From the NCBI RefSeq assembly GCF_024699925.1, contig NZ_JAJOMX010000001.1, forward strand, positions 1,650,001 to 1,714,000: a stretch of 64,000 nt of DNA. The letters are read 5' to 3'. This DNA is from Mesorhizobium sp. J428. GTDB lineage: Bacteria > Pseudomonadota > Alphaproteobacteria > Rhizobiales > Rhizobiaceae. The notes under the pieces are model-generated. The model had not been told where the DNA came from. It was given only the letters and a program-made list of their open reading frames with translations, and did no database searches. Positions 37,304 to 46,995 of this stretch are shown piece after piece; the stretch's first letter is position 1, and the number at the start of each line of letters is the position of its first letter. Made by a program: the position numbers and the translations under genes.

Positions 37304-38277
37304 CGCGCGCCTGCCGTCCAGCGCGCGAAGCGCCGGTTTGCCAGTCTGAGGAAAACGAGGTTCATCGCCAGGACCATGGCGATGAGCAGCGTCGAGATCG
37401 CCGCGCCGAACGGCCAGTCGTTGAGGGTCAGAATCTGCTGCTCGATCAGCGTCCCCAAGAGCGGCGAGAAGTTGCCGCCGAGGATCTGAGGCGTGACATA
37501 GGCGGCGGCGCTCAGCGAGAAGACGAGCGACACGCCGACCGCCAGTCCCGGCAGGCTGAGCGGGAATATGATGCGGAGGAAAACCGCCAGGCGCGGTGCG
37601 CCGGCGACGCGGGCGGCTTCGGCGACCGTGCGGTCGATGCGGCCGATGGCGGTGGCGAGCGGCATCACCATGAACGGCAGGTAGACGTGCACGCAGGCAA
37701 TCAGCACCGCCCATTCGGTGTAGAGCAGCATCGGTGGGTTCTCGATGCCGAAGAGCTTCAGCACCCAGGCGAGCGCGCCGGTCTTGTTGAGGATTGCCTG
37801 CCATCCGTAGGAGCGCACCACGACGTTGACCAGCAGCGGCGCCAGGATCGTGATCGTCACCAGCCTGGCGAGCGAGGGGCCACCGCGCGCGATCGCGATC
37901 GCCAGCGGATAAGCGAGGATCGCGGCGATCAGACTCGTCATCACCGCGATGCGGATCGTGCGCAGCAGGATCCGGAAATAGAGATCGGTCGAGAAAAGCC
38001 GGAGGTAGTTCTCCAGCGTGAAACCGTCGACCATAGCGCCGTCTACATTGCGCGATGAGACGCTGAGAGCCACCATCGAAAGCACCGGCCACAGGAACCA
38101 GATCGCCAGGAAGAGCACCGTCGGCGCGACCAGCAGGTAGCCGGCGAGGCGATTGCCGGCCACCCGGTAGAGATGCCTCGCGAAATCCCCGGCGATCCCC
38201 CTTCCGTCCGTCGGCGGCGAGCCGGTGACGGAACGGCTGATGCCAGCGATCGGCTTTGCGCTGTCCAGACCGTTCAT
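37300..38277 (-). CDS. ABC transporter permease (PotB-like)
   Basis: 325 residues from ATG 38277, chosen for its AAGGGGA ribosome site; the longer frame from 38421 runs back through the divergent promoter region. A long basic cytoplasmic tail precedes the first helix (YLLVAPTVLFLAIWFLWPVL near 50). Coupling loop EAARVAGAPRLAVFLRIIFP near 215. First gene of the importer operon, divergent from the LysR gene. Confidence 0.92.
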   Translation of the reverse strand: MNGLDSAKPIAGISRSVTGSPPTDGRGIAGDFARHLYRVAGNRLAGYLLVAPTVLFLAIWFLWPVLSMVALSVSSRNVDGAMVDGFTLENYLRLFSTDLYFRILLRTIRIAVMTSLIAAILAYPLAIAIARGGPSLARLVTITILAPLLVNVVVRSYGWQAILNKTGALAWVLKLFGIENPPMLLYTEWAVLIACVHVYLPFMVMPLATAIGRIDRTVAEAARVAGAPRLAVFLRIIFPLSLPGLAVGVSLVFSLSAAAYVTPQILGGNFSPLLGTLIEQQILTLNDWPFGAAISTLLIAMVLAMNLVFLRLANRRFARWTAGAR

Positions 38278-38419
38278 CCGAGTTCCCCTTGTCCGAACCT
38301 CAGATGTGATTGCGGACGATGGCCTTTTGACCTTGGAGCGAATGATCCGGGAAAAGTGCATTGCCGTCCAGCGCAGCTTGGGCAACAATGAGTTCGAAAT
38401 TTTAGAATGGAAACCCTGC

Positions 38420-39373
38420 ATGCGCGGCTCGCTCGTTCCCGCCTCGTTGCGCTACGTCGATCAGGTTGCCCGGTCCGGCTCTATCCAGCGGGCGGCGAAG
38501 GAGCTCAACGTCGCGGCGTCGGCGATAGACCGGCAGATATTGCTGCTCGAACAGGATCTTGAGGTCGCCCTGTTCGAGCGGGTTCCGCGCGGAATGCGGC
38601 TCACCGCGGCCGGTGACGCGCTGGTCACCCTGGCCCGCCGCTGGCGCGCGGATGAGCGGCGCACCGCAACCGAGGTCCGGCAGCTGCAGGGCATCAGCCA
38701 GGGCCATGTCCGTCTTGTCGCCATGGACAGCCACGTCAACGGGTTCCTCCCGCAGTTCATCGCGCGGCTGGCGAGCGAGCACCCGCGAATCTCGCTCGAG
38801 GTGGAGGTCGCCAGCCCGGACGATGCGTTGACGGAGCTTCTTTCCGGAAATGCCGACCTTGTCGCCGCCTTCAACCTGTCGCCGCGCCGCGACGTGCATA
38901 TCCTCTGGGGAGCGGACCTGCCCTTCGGCTGCGTGACGGCGCCGGGCCACCAGCTGTCGGGCGCTGGGACGATCAGTCTCCAGGAAGCCGTCGCCTTTCC
39001 CATCGCCCTGCAAAGCAAGGCGCTCCCGATCCGCCGCTATCTGGATGCCCGCTACGGCTGGCTCTTCTCCGATACAGGGAAGACGCTGGTCACCAACTCG
39101 CTGCAGCTCGTCAAGACGCTCGCCAGAAGCGGCCGCTACATCGCCTTCACGTCGGAGCTCGATGCCGCGCCCGAACTGGCCGAAGGATCGCTGGTGTTCC
39201 TGCCGGTGCGCGACAAGGGTGCGGAGCCTCAGACCGTCAGCGTCGCCATCGACGCTCGCAAACCGCTGTCACGTATCGGCCGCATCGTTGCGGAGGCTCT
39301 CACCGACTGTATCCGGGACTGTCTGGACAAGGCGCGCTCTGCCGGACGCACGGTCGGACTGAGTGATGGGTAA
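38420..39373 (+). CDS. LysR-family transcriptional regulator
   Basis: 317 residues from ATG 38420 (the frame is open upstream but the DNA-binding domain begins here). Winged helix at residues 5-65: LRYVDQVARSGSIQRAAKELNVAASAIDRQI, with LEQDLEVALFERVPRGMRLTAAG after it (both given in part). The remainder is the periplasmic-binding-like effector domain. It is divergent from the PotBCDA-type importer across 142 bp, the classic LysR layout, so it probably activates that operon in response to its substrate. Confidence 0.9.
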   Translation: MRGSLVPASLRYVDQVARSGSIQRAAKELNVAASAIDRQILLLEQDLEVALFERVPRGMRLTAAGDALVTLARRWRADERRTATEVRQLQGISQGHVRLVAMDSHVNGFLPQFIARLASEHPRISLEVEVASPDDALTELLSGNADLVAAFNLSPRRDVHILWGADLPFGCVTAPGHQLSGAGTISLQEAVAFPIALQSKALPIRRYLDARYGWLFSDTGKTLVTNSLQLVKTLARSGRYIAFTSELDAAPELAEGSLVFLPVRDKGAEPQTVSVAIDARKPLSRIGRIVAEALTDCIRDCLDKARSAGRTVGLSDG

Positions 39374-39549
39374 ACGGCGCCAAGCTCGTCGTGGCGCCGG
39401 CCTATGGTCTGACGGTGAATGTTGTCACAATCGGGCGTCGCTGCGACCGATCCGGCTTAGCCCCTTCGACACCTCGCCTCTTTCTCCCGCCATCCGGCGC
39501 CGGCAAGCTGAGATATTTGCCGGGCTTTGACCGAGGCTGGAGGCCATTC

Positions 39550-40404
39550 TCAGCCGCCGACCGCGACGGTCATCTCTCCGATCCCCTCGATCCACGCATG
39601 CATGCGGTCGCCTGGCACGACCGGGGCCACGCCCTCGGGCGTGCCGGTCATGAACACGTCGCCGGGATAGAGCGTATAGGCCCTGGACGCGTAGGCGATC
39701 AGCTTCTGGACGTTCCAGATCAGGAGGCCGGTGTTCGATTTCTGGCGGGTCTCGCCGTTCACCCTGATCTCGAAGTCGAGACTGTTCGGATCGCCGATCT
39801 CGTCCGCCGTGACCATGTGCGGACCGAACACGGTGAAGGTGTCGAGCGACTTGCGGAACGATCGGTCCTCGGTGCCGCGGATGGTCATGTCGAGGCCTAT
39901 CATGTAGCCCGCGACATGCGAGAGCGCGTCCTCTTCCGCGATGCGAAAGCCCTGCTTGCCGATGACAAAGGCGAGCTCGATCTCGTGGTCGATGCGCCGC
40001 TCCGGCCAGTCGGCCACAACGACGTCGCCGGCGCCGATCATCGAGCTCGTCGCCTTCAGGAAGACGCCGTAGTCGTCGATCGTCTTGACCTGCGTGCCGA
40101 AATTGATTTGCGTGTCGGCCCGGGACTCGTCGAGGTGAAGCTTGTAGTTCACCGGCGCGGCGACGATCTTGCCGGGGTTCGCCACCGGCGAGAGCAGCTT
40201 GACCTCCGAGACAGGCCTGCCCGGCACGGTCTTCGCCATCGCCTCGATCCTCGGCCGAAGCCGGTCGAGATGGTTGAAGAAGTGGTCGCCCCGCGGCAGC
40301 GGCCATTTCAGCGCGGGCAGTTCGTCGGCGACGGCGGTCACGTCGTGGACCAGTCCGTTGGAGACGACACCCAGGCGGTCGTCGTCGAAGCGGCAGATAC
40401 GCAT
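39550..40404 (-). CDS. Fumarylacetoacetate hydrolase family protein
   Basis: 284 residues. FAH-fold landmarks: KIVAAPVNYKLHLDES near 78, metal ligands in RRIDHEIELAFVIGK (near 136) and GYMIGLDMTIRG (near 167), and the closing DVFMTGTPEGVAPVVPGDRM (near 248). These enzymes hydrolyse or decarboxylate acylpyruvates after ring cleavage. It is 28 bp downstream of the gentisate dioxygenase gene, so hydrolysis of maleylpyruvate or fumarylpyruvate is the likely role. A second FAH gene at 50558 may divide the work. Confidence 0.9.
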   Translation of the reverse strand: MRICRFDDDRLGVVSNGLVHDVTAVADELPALKWPLPRGDHFFNHLDRLRPRIEAMAKTVPGRPVSEVKLLSPVANPGKIVAAPVNYKLHLDESRADTQINFGTQVKTIDDYGVFLKATSSMIGAGDVVVADWPERRIDHEIELAFVIGKQGFRIAEEDALSHVAGYMIGLDMTIRGTEDRSFRKSLDTFTVFGPHMVTADEIGDPNSLDFEIRVNGETRQKSNTGLLIWNVQKLIAYASRAYTLYPGDVFMTGTPEGVAPVVPGDRMHAWIEGIGEMTVAVGG

Positions 40405-40432
40405 GCTGATTTTCCTGCAGTTCGGTTGCCGA

Positions 40433-41473
40433 CTAGGAGCGCTGCTTGCGCCACAGGCCGAGCTTCTCCTGCGCGACGCGGTCGGAGAAGCAGAAAATGA
40501 AGCTGTCCTGTGACGCCTTGAAGCTTCTCCAGGTCCATCCGGGCGAGACGGCCACGTCCTTTTCCGCCATGTCGAAGGTCTTGTCGCCGATGCGGGCGGT
40601 CATCGCGCCTTCTCCCAGGGCCATGACGATGCCGTCGGTCGAGCGGATGGGTTTCGTCTCGAAGCCCCTGGGGACGAAGGTCATCCATGCGGCCATCGTG
40701 GGCATCGCCCAGCCGCCGTCGATCGGATTGGAATAGCGCAGCGTCACTGCCTCGTGCGGATCGGGACCGTCGCCTTCGGCCGCGGCGACGAGAGCGGCCC
40801 GGGTCCGCTCGTAGGGATAGTTGAAGATCGGCGTGGTCATGCCGTAGCGGCTGGTGGCGTTGAGCGGCAGCATGTTGGAGCCGAACCGCGCCAGCGCGTC
40901 GCCTTCCGGCCGCACGATCGACTGGCGCTCGTCGTTGTAGTGCTCGTTGAACCCAGCCTCGAAGAATGCGACCAGCGGCAGGTCGAGACCGTCCAGCCAG
41001 GCGCACGGCTCGGTGCCTTCGTTGCCGTGGTCGTGGAACGCCCAGGACGGCGTGATGATGAAGTCGCCGCGTCTCATCGTCGTCCGCTCGCCGCCCACGG
41101 CGGTGAAGGCGCCCTCGCCCTCCAGCATGAACCTGAGGGCGGACGGTGTATGGCGGTGGGCGGGCGCAGTCTCGCCCGGCATGATGAGCTGGATACCGGC
41201 ATACATGGTCGAGGTTGCGCGCGACATGCCGGGAAGGGCGGGGTTCTCGAGCACCAGAACGCGCCGTTCCGCCTCTTGCGCGGTCAGCAGCTTGCCCGAC
41301 TCCATCACCAGCGGTCGCACGTCCGAGTAGCGCCAGCGATGCGGCGCGGCCTTGGATTTCGGCTCGTCCGGCAGCAGCCCCTTCAGCTTCTCCCACAGCG
41401 GAGCGAGGTTCTGCGGCTCGAGACGATCGTAGAAGGCCTGCCGCTGTTCGGGGCTCGACGATGGCGCGTTCAT
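40433..41473 (-). CDS. Gentisate 1,2-dioxygenase-like bicupin
   Basis: 346 residues. The first cupin shows the Fe(II) ligands in APAHRHTPSALRFMLEGEGA (near 100) and GDFIITPSWAFHDHGNEG (near 135). The N-terminal LAPLWEKLKGLLP and the IQLIMPGETAPAHRH context are those of gentisate or 1-hydroxy-2-naphthoate dioxygenases. The second cupin is degenerate. The reaction opens gentisate (or a substituted salicylate) to maleylpyruvate. Co-operonic with the FAH hydrolase and a TRAP importer. Confidence 0.88.
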   Translation of the reverse strand: MNAPSSSPEQRQAFYDRLEPQNLAPLWEKLKGLLPDEPKSKAAPHRWRYSDVRPLVMESGKLLTAQEAERRVLVLENPALPGMSRATSTMYAGIQLIMPGETAPAHRHTPSALRFMLEGEGAFTAVGGERTTMRRGDFIITPSWAFHDHGNEGTEPCAWLDGLDLPLVAFFEAGFNEHYNDERQSIVRPEGDALARFGSNMLPLNATSRYGMTTPIFNYPYERTRAALVAAAEGDGPDPHEAVTLRYSNPIDGGWAMPTMAAWMTFVPRGFETKPIRSTDGIVMALGEGAMTARIGDKTFDMAEKDVAVSPGWTWRSFKASQDSFIFCFSDRVAQEKLGLWRKQRS

Positions 41474-41498
41474 GTCTGGTCCTTTCCTGGTCTAACGA

Positions 41499-43454
41499 CT
41501 ACTCGGCGGCGACTTCATGATGGGTCGCGGCCGCCTTCCTGCCGAAGTAGTTTGCGGCCAGCGCCGCCACACAGAGGGCGAGGCCGGCAACGTTGAGATA
41601 GCCGGCGATGGAGAACATCTCGATGGGGATCATCAGCAGTCCGCCACCGATGACAAAGGCGACCCGCAGCTGGGCGGAGAGACGACCGAGGGCGTATCCG
41701 ATCATGCCGGCGGAGACGAACCACACCCCCAGCATCGCGGTGGAGATGGAGAGGGCCGTTTCCGTCCACGAACCGCTCTGCAGGAGCAAGCTGGGCGAGA
41801 AAACGAACAGGAAGGGCACGATGTAGGCCGTCCACGAGAAGCGCATCGCGGCCCAGCCGGTCCTGAACGGGTCGGCCTTCGCCAGGTTCGCGGCGAAGAA
41901 GGCCGCGATCGCCACCGGCGGCGTCACGAAGGACATCATTCCGAGGTAGATGATGAACATGTGCGCGGCGAGCGGCGGGATGCCCGTCTCGACCAGCGCC
42001 GGCACGATCAGCACCGCGAGCAGGACGTAGACGCCCAGCGTCGGCATTCCCATCCCGAGCACGATGCAGAGGACCGCCGCGATGATGAGCAGCAGGTAGA
42101 CGTTCCCGGCGCCGAGATCGACCAGATACAGCGTCAGCGCGAAGCTCAGCCCCGTGAGCTGGAGGATGCCCATGATGAAGCCGGCCGCGGCCGAGATCAT
42201 GATGATGTCGGCCGACGATACGCCGGTCCGGACCACGCAGTTCCAGACTTCCTTCGGCGTCAGCCGATGCGTTCCGTAGCCGAAGGAAAACCCGATCGCC
42301 ATCACGGCGATGCAGGCGAAGATCGCCGCGTTCTCGGGTTCCCGGTTCTGCCAGAACAGCGCGTAGATCAGGACGGCGAAGGGCAGAAGGAACAGCCAGC
42401 CCTTCATGAGCACGCCGACTATTCGGGGTATCTCGCTGGCGGGCACCGGGAGGATCTTGCCCTTGGCCGCTTCGAGGTCGGCCTGGATGAACAGCGCGCA
42501 ATAGTAGAGCACCGACGGCACGAGTGCCGCGACGGCCACCTCGGCGTAGCTGATCTGGAGGAAGTCGGCCATTAGGAACGCGACCGCGCCCATCACCGGC
42601 GGCATGAGCTGACCACCGTTCGAGGCGCTGGCCTCGATGGCCGCCGCATGTTCCGGCTTGAAGCCCGACTTCTTCATCATCGGGATGGTGACTACGCCTG
42701 TCGCCAGGATGTTGGAAACGACGATGCCGTTGATGGAGCCGAACAGAGAGGAAGCGAGAATCGCGATTTTGGCCGCGCCGCCACGGAAGCGGCCCATCAG
42801 GACGAGCGAGACGTCGTTGAAGAAGCTCGCGCCGCCGGACGAGGAGAGAAGCTGGCCGAAGAAGACGAATGGAATGACCACGGTCACGCCGATGAGGAGG
42901 ACCAGTCCGAACAGGCCGCTTGTGTCGAGTGCAAGGTAGACGACCATTCCAGTCGCCTCGACCTCACGCGTCTGTAACGCGCCGCCAACGCGATGGCCGA
43001 CGAGGGCGTAGAGGAAGAAGCACATGACGGTGACAACGAGCGGCCAGCCGGAGGCGCGGCGCAGCGCCTCCATCACGAGCACGAACAGCAGCCACGCGAC
43101 GATCAGCACGTCGGGCGGCGAATTGAAGAACTCCCCCAGCATGCGGGGATAGTTCCATGCCATGTAGGTGCCGATCCCGAGCGACAGGACCACGAGGCAC
43201 CAGTCGTACCACGGCGCCGTCGTCCTGATGCCCACCCCGCCGCGAAACGGGCGGACCAGGAAGACGATCGACATGGCCAGACCGAGGATCACCGCGAGGA
43301 ACTGCTCGGCCAGGAAGTTCAAGCCGAACTGGCGGTACAGGTCCGCCCCCCACGCAATGCCCGCCAGGGCGATGACGGATCCGAGGATCGTGGTGGCGTA
43401 GCCGACCGGGCCATACGTGGGCGCGGTCAATTCCACTTCTGTATCAACGCTCAT
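41499..43454 (-). CDS. TRAP transporter fused permease (4TM/12TM, TAXI type)
   Basis: 651 residues from ATG 43454; upstream in-frame ATG (43550) would lie inside the binding-protein gene. An N-terminal four-helix DctQ-like part (about residues 15-190) is fused to a DctM-like membrane domain with the signature FASSNGGQLMPPVMGAVAFL-type block (ASASNGGQLMPPVMGAVAFL near 290) and MPTLGVYVLLAVLIVPAL near 470. The fusion is typical of TAXI-type TRAP systems. It imports an organic acid by ion gradient, here probably the aromatic substrate of the dioxygenase. Confidence 0.92.
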   Translation of the reverse strand: MSVDTEVELTAPTYGPVGYATTILGSVIALAGIAWGADLYRQFGLNFLAEQFLAVILGLAMSIVFLVRPFRGGVGIRTTAPWYDWCLVVLSLGIGTYMAWNYPRMLGEFFNSPPDVLIVAWLLFVLVMEALRRASGWPLVVTVMCFFLYALVGHRVGGALQTREVEATGMVVYLALDTSGLFGLVLLIGVTVVIPFVFFGQLLSSSGGASFFNDVSLVLMGRFRGGAAKIAILASSLFGSINGIVVSNILATGVVTIPMMKKSGFKPEHAAAIEASASNGGQLMPPVMGAVAFLMADFLQISYAEVAVAALVPSVLYYCALFIQADLEAAKGKILPVPASEIPRIVGVLMKGWLFLLPFAVLIYALFWQNREPENAAIFACIAVMAIGFSFGYGTHRLTPKEVWNCVVRTGVSSADIIMISAAAGFIMGILQLTGLSFALTLYLVDLGAGNVYLLLIIAAVLCIVLGMGMPTLGVYVLLAVLIVPALVETGIPPLAAHMFIIYLGMMSFVTPPVAIAAFFAANLAKADPFRTGWAAMRFSWTAYIVPFLFVFSPSLLLQSGSWTETALSISTAMLGVWFVSAGMIGYALGRLSAQLRVAFVIGGGLLMIPIEMFSIAGYLNVAGLALCVAALAANYFGRKAAATHHEVAAE

Positions 43455-43503
43455 GGGTCGTGTCCGGATCCGTCTCGCTGGTTCGATCAGGCGAAGTCGA
43501 GGG

Positions 43504-44472
43504 TCACTCTCCCTTCCAGATTCCGATCTCCTTGTAGTAGCGGACGGCACCCGGGTGATATTTCACGTCGGGCTGGAGAACCGAGATATTGTCCGGGTTC
43601 ATCGCGTTGAAAGAGGGATGCGCTGCCACGAGGGCGTCCTTGTTCTCGTGGAGCGCCTTGACGACCTTGTAGACGGTCTCCTCGTCCACGTCGGAGCTGG
43701 CGGCGACCGTCATCGCATACTGCATCAGATTGGTCTCGCCGATGACGCCGTTGAGGTGCGGCAGAGGCGTCTGCGGTGCGACGGTGTATTCGGGGCGGAT
43801 CGCCGCCATGGCGGCCTTGGCCTGATCGGCATCGTCGAGGCTCAGGAAGCGGATCTTCACCGAAGCGTCGATCTCGGCCATCTTGGGAGCGCCGACTGCG
43901 AACACCGTCGCGTCCAGCCGCCCGGCCTTGAAGTCGTCCGCCGCGCGCAGCAGGTTCACGGTCGGAACGCCGTCGGTATCCGCGAGCGAGAGCCCGGCGG
44001 TTGCGAGGATCGCGTTCGAGAGGGCGATGCCCTGCGGGAAGCCCTGCCAGCCGGTCGGGAAGCGCTTGCCCTTCAGGTCCGCCACGGTCTTGATGTCGGA
44101 ATCGTCGCGCACCAGCACGCCAACCTTGAACGGAAACACCGTCGCGGCAAGCTGGAGCTTGTCCAGCGGCTTGCCGGCGTGCTCATCCTTGCCGCGCACC
44201 GCGATGCCGACCTCGTCGTTCGACATGAAGGTGAAGCCGGCTTCGCCCGCCTGCACCGCGCCCATGCTCGCCGCAGGCGAGTTGAAGGTGATGACACGCA
44301 TCTGGATGCCTGCCTTCTCCTGCACGACTTTCGCGATGGCCTGGGTCTGGACGTTGTTGATAGATCCAGGCGGCAGCGTCGATATGCTGACCGTCTGGGC
44401 CTGGGCGGACAGCGTCCAGGACGAGGCGAGCGCGACGGCGCCCGCCAAAGCGGCTTTCGAGAACAGATTCAT
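43504..44472 (-). CDS. TAXI-family TRAP transporter solute-binding subunit
   Basis: 322 residues with a signal peptide (residues 1-25, ending SAQAQT). TAXI signature: VSISTLPPGSINNVQTQAIA near 28 and the GFTFMSNDEVGIAVRGK stretch near 80. These periplasmic proteins deliver ligand to the fused permease just downstream. Known ligands are dicarboxylates, glutamate and aromatic acids. Confidence 0.92.
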   Translation of the reverse strand: MNLFSKAALAGAVALASSWTLSAQAQTVSISTLPPGSINNVQTQAIAKVVQEKAGIQMRVITFNSPAASMGAVQAGEAGFTFMSNDEVGIAVRGKDEHAGKPLDKLQLAATVFPFKVGVLVRDDSDIKTVADLKGKRFPTGWQGFPQGIALSNAILATAGLSLADTDGVPTVNLLRAADDFKAGRLDATVFAVGAPKMAEIDASVKIRFLSLDDADQAKAAMAAIRPEYTVAPQTPLPHLNGVIGETNLMQYAMTVAASSDVDEETVYKVVKALHENKDALVAAHPSFNAMNPDNISVLQPDVKYHPGAVRYYKEIGIWKGE

Positions 44473-44558
44473 GTTTTTCCTCCTTTGCCCCGTCTTTCAC
44501 AGGGCTGGTTTCGCCGGCGCCGGTTCTCCTCCCCGACGCCGGTATCTGGTCTGCGCCC

Positions 44559-45212
44559 TCAGGCGCCGGAAGCCGACGCCCTTTGGTAGCGCATCTCGTC
44601 TTCCGTCACGGCGTGTTGAATGGCAGCGAAACGGACGACCTGGGTGGCCACCGTCTCAAGCTGCAGTTCCACTTCACGGTTGGCGGGCAACCCGCTTTCG
44701 AACGGCTTGTTCTGCGAATTCAGCGCCGCGCCGAACGGCGTCGGCCAGCCGCGCAGCGCATGCACGATAGAGCGGACGCCAACCAGCGTGGTGCCGAGAG
44801 CCTGCGCTCCGAACGCCGTGACGATTACGCCCACGGCCCGCCCGTCGAAATAGGGCCGGGCGTCCCCGCGCATGTCCTCGACATAGTCGAGCGCGTTCTT
44901 GATCACGCCCGACAGCGCCCCGTGGTAGCTCGGCGTCGAGATGATCACTCCGTCAGCACGGCGCAGCGACTGCACCAGGCGGCGCGCCGAGGGGCTGCGA
45001 TGGTCGTCCGAAGGATCGTACATCGGCAGGTCGAGCAGCGGCCCGACGATCATCTCCGTCGACGCGCCCAGCCGCTCGGCCGCAGCGAGCGTAAAGCGGA
45101 GTGCCGTTTCCGACGATGATCCGATCCTCGTGGTTCCGCCGATGCCGACGACATGCGGCCGATGACCCCCGCGACCGGGCGGAACACCGAAGGAGCTGGT
45201 CTTGTCGAGCAT
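44559..45212 (-). CDS. NADPH-dependent FMN reductase family protein
   Basis: 217 residues. Flavodoxin-like motifs: VVGIGGTTRIGSSSETALR near 21 and IISTPSYHGALSGVIKNALDYVED near 88 (key STPSYHGALSG). Such proteins supply reduced flavin to monooxygenases or reduce quinones. An FMN reductase beside a luciferase-like (LLM) monooxygenase gene (46996) fits a two-component hydroxylase feeding the gentisate route. First intact gene upstream of the TRAP genes. Confidence 0.88.
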   Translation of the reverse strand: MLDKTSSFGVPPGRGGHRPHVVGIGGTTRIGSSSETALRFTLAAAERLGASTEMIVGPLLDLPMYDPSDDHRSPSARRLVQSLRRADGVIISTPSYHGALSGVIKNALDYVEDMRGDARPYFDGRAVGVIVTAFGAQALGTTLVGVRSIVHALRGWPTPFGAALNSQNKPFESGLPANREVELQLETVATQVVRFAAIQHAVTEDEMRYQRASASGA

Positions 45213-45230
45213 ATCCGAACTCCGTCCTAT

Positions 45231-46081
45231 TCAGCGGCCTGGGCGAGGAGCCCGCCCGCCCGTACGCGCCGCGTCGAAGCCCGCGCGAATCCGCTCGTGC
45301 CGCGCCTCCAGCCAATGCTGCGTCTCGGGATGCGTGAAGATGTAGAACTCGTTCAGCTCGATGGCCGCGGCGACCTGCTCGCCGATGTCCTCGGGCCTGG
45401 CGCTGTCCTTGATGAGGTCGCCCATGAAATGGTTTTCCGGACGAACATAGGCGCCGCCGAGACGATCCGGACGGCTCCTTTCGGACAGATGGATGCCCGT
45501 GTCGACCGCTGCCGGAGCGAGAACCGACACGCCCACATTCGTGCCTGCGAGCTCGTTCTGCATCCCTTCGCTGAGTGCGACGACGGCATATTTCGTCATG
45601 GAATAGGCGCTGGTGAGGAAGTTCGGATTGACCTGGAAGCCGCCGATCGAGGCGGTGTTCACGACATGCGCCGGCTTTCCGGCTGCGAGCATGCGGGGGC
45701 ATGAACACATTCATTCCGTGGATCACGCCGACGTACGTTGACGCCGATCACCCAGTCCCAGTCGGCCTGCTTGATCTCGTGAAGCGGCACCCCGTGCATC
45801 GCGATCCCGGCATTGTTGCAGAGGATCGACACCGCTCCGAAAGCGGCGGACACGGCATCGGCCGCCTCTTCGACGGACTCGCGAACGGAGACGTCGGCCT
45901 TGACCGCGAGCGCCTTCCCACCCGCCGCCTTGATCAGGGAAGCGGTTTTCTCGGCATCGTCCAGCCGGATGTCGCAGACCCCGACGCTCACGCCACGATG
46001 GGCAAGCGCCAGTGCAATCCCGCGGCCGATTCCCGATCCTGCGCCGGTGACGAACGCAGCCATTCCGGGCTCAATCTTCAT
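45231..46081 (-). pseudogene. SDR-family dehydrogenase, two frameshifts
   Basis: Starts ATG 46081 with the Rossmann motif TGAGSGIGRGIALAL and continues NNAGIAMHG to VIGVNV, then breaks. The next codons belong to a second frame (VIHGMNVFMP) and then a third (RMLAAGKPAHVVNTASIGGFQ, SAYSMTKYAVVAL). The breaks match an extra four bases (duplicated ACGT at 45731-45738) and one extra G in the run 45695-45699. Restoring both gives a normal classical SDR with catalytic S-Y-K. Tandem duplication and homopolymer slip are typical of sequencing or assembly error, but true decay is possible. Confidence 0.85.
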
Positions 46082-46128
46082 CTCGCTCCCCTGTGGCGCC
46101 TGGCGACGCCAGCTCGTATGATTGGATT

Positions 46129-46200
46129 ATCGTATACAAAACGCCCGTTCGGTCAACTGATTATGCGGCAATATGCGTCACCGATCCCAATATCGTATAC
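46129..46200. promoter_or_regulatory. Paired operators for the divergent GntR regulator
   Basis: Two exact copies of ATCGTATAC (46129-46137 and 46192-46200), 63 bp apart, about six helical turns. The core TCGTATACAA resembles the TNGTNNNACNA half-sites of FCD-type GntR proteins. They fill the 181-bp gap between the SDR/TRAP/dioxygenase operon and the GntR gene, placing one site near each promoter and allowing looping. Confidence 0.6.
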
Positions 46201-46262
46201 CTCGTTGAATACCTTGCAGGCGCCGACACCCTGTGCGATTGGTCCAAATCCGATCGACCCGC

Positions 46263-46973
46263 ATGGCTTCGCTCATGGACAGCAAAAACTCCGGCACAGT
46301 GCCGTCGAAAGACGCTTCCGATGCGAACGGGGCAGTTGAGATCGCCTACCGCCATATTCGCGCAGCGATCATTTCCGGTGACCTTCGCTCCGGCGAAACC
46401 CTGCAGGAGGCCAAGCTCGCGGAGAGGATCGGCGTCAGCCGCACGCCCATCCGCGAGGCGCTGAGCCGGCTCGGCAACGAAGGCCTCGTCGTCCTCGAAC
46501 GCTACAGGCGCGGCCAGGTCGCGAGCTTCTCGATGGCGGATGTCGCGGAGATCTTCCGCCTCCGCGCCAAACTCGAGGGCCACGGCGCCAGGCGCGCCGC
46601 GCTGCGGATCACCCCGGCGCAGATCGCCCACCTGGAGGCGATCGAATCCGAGATGGAAGCTGTCTTCGCCGATCTCGGCTGGCACAGGCACCTTTCCCGT
46701 TTCGACGAGCTCAACAACGAGTTCCATGCCACCATAGCGCGGGCTGCGGACAGCCCCCGGCTGGAGAAGATCCTGGCGTCTTCCCTCGAGCTTCCCGCCT
46801 CGATCTTCAACCAGTACAGCGAGCCTGTGGACGAGCGGACCAAACGCACCCACCGGCAGCACAACGAGATCATCGCCGCCCTGAAGACGCGCAACCCCGA
46901 CTGGGCGGAAGCGGCGATGAGCGGCCATCTGTTCTCGATCCTCCACGATCCGAAGCCCGACCCCGAAAGCTGA
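46263..46973 (+). CDS. GntR-family (FCD) transcriptional regulator
   Basis: 236 residues from ATG 46263. Winged helix near residues 18-85: IRAAIISGDLRSGETLQEAKLAERIGVSRTPIREALSRL (core GVSRTPIREALSRL). The all-helical FCD effector domain follows (DVAEIFRLRAKLEGHGARRA; HIARAA-type metal-binding FHATIARA near 160). FCD proteins usually repress operons for organic-acid or aromatic catabolism. It is divergent from that operon with two shared operator copies. Confidence 0.92.
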   Translation: MASLMDSKNSGTVPSKDASDANGAVEIAYRHIRAAIISGDLRSGETLQEAKLAERIGVSRTPIREALSRLGNEGLVVLERYRRGQVASFSMADVAEIFRLRAKLEGHGARRAALRITPAQIAHLEAIESEMEAVFADLGWHRHLSRFDELNNEFHATIARAADSPRLEKILASSLELPASIFNQYSEPVDERTKRTHRQHNEIIAALKTRNPDWAEAAMSGHLFSILHDPKPDPES

Positions 46974-46995
46974 GGTCAGCAGCGCCGACCGGCCG

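Noticed and set aside
39374..39549. Possible small gene or RNA between the LysR and FAH genes
   Set aside because: No hairpin with T-run, no tRNA-like or riboswitch motif, no convincing frame.
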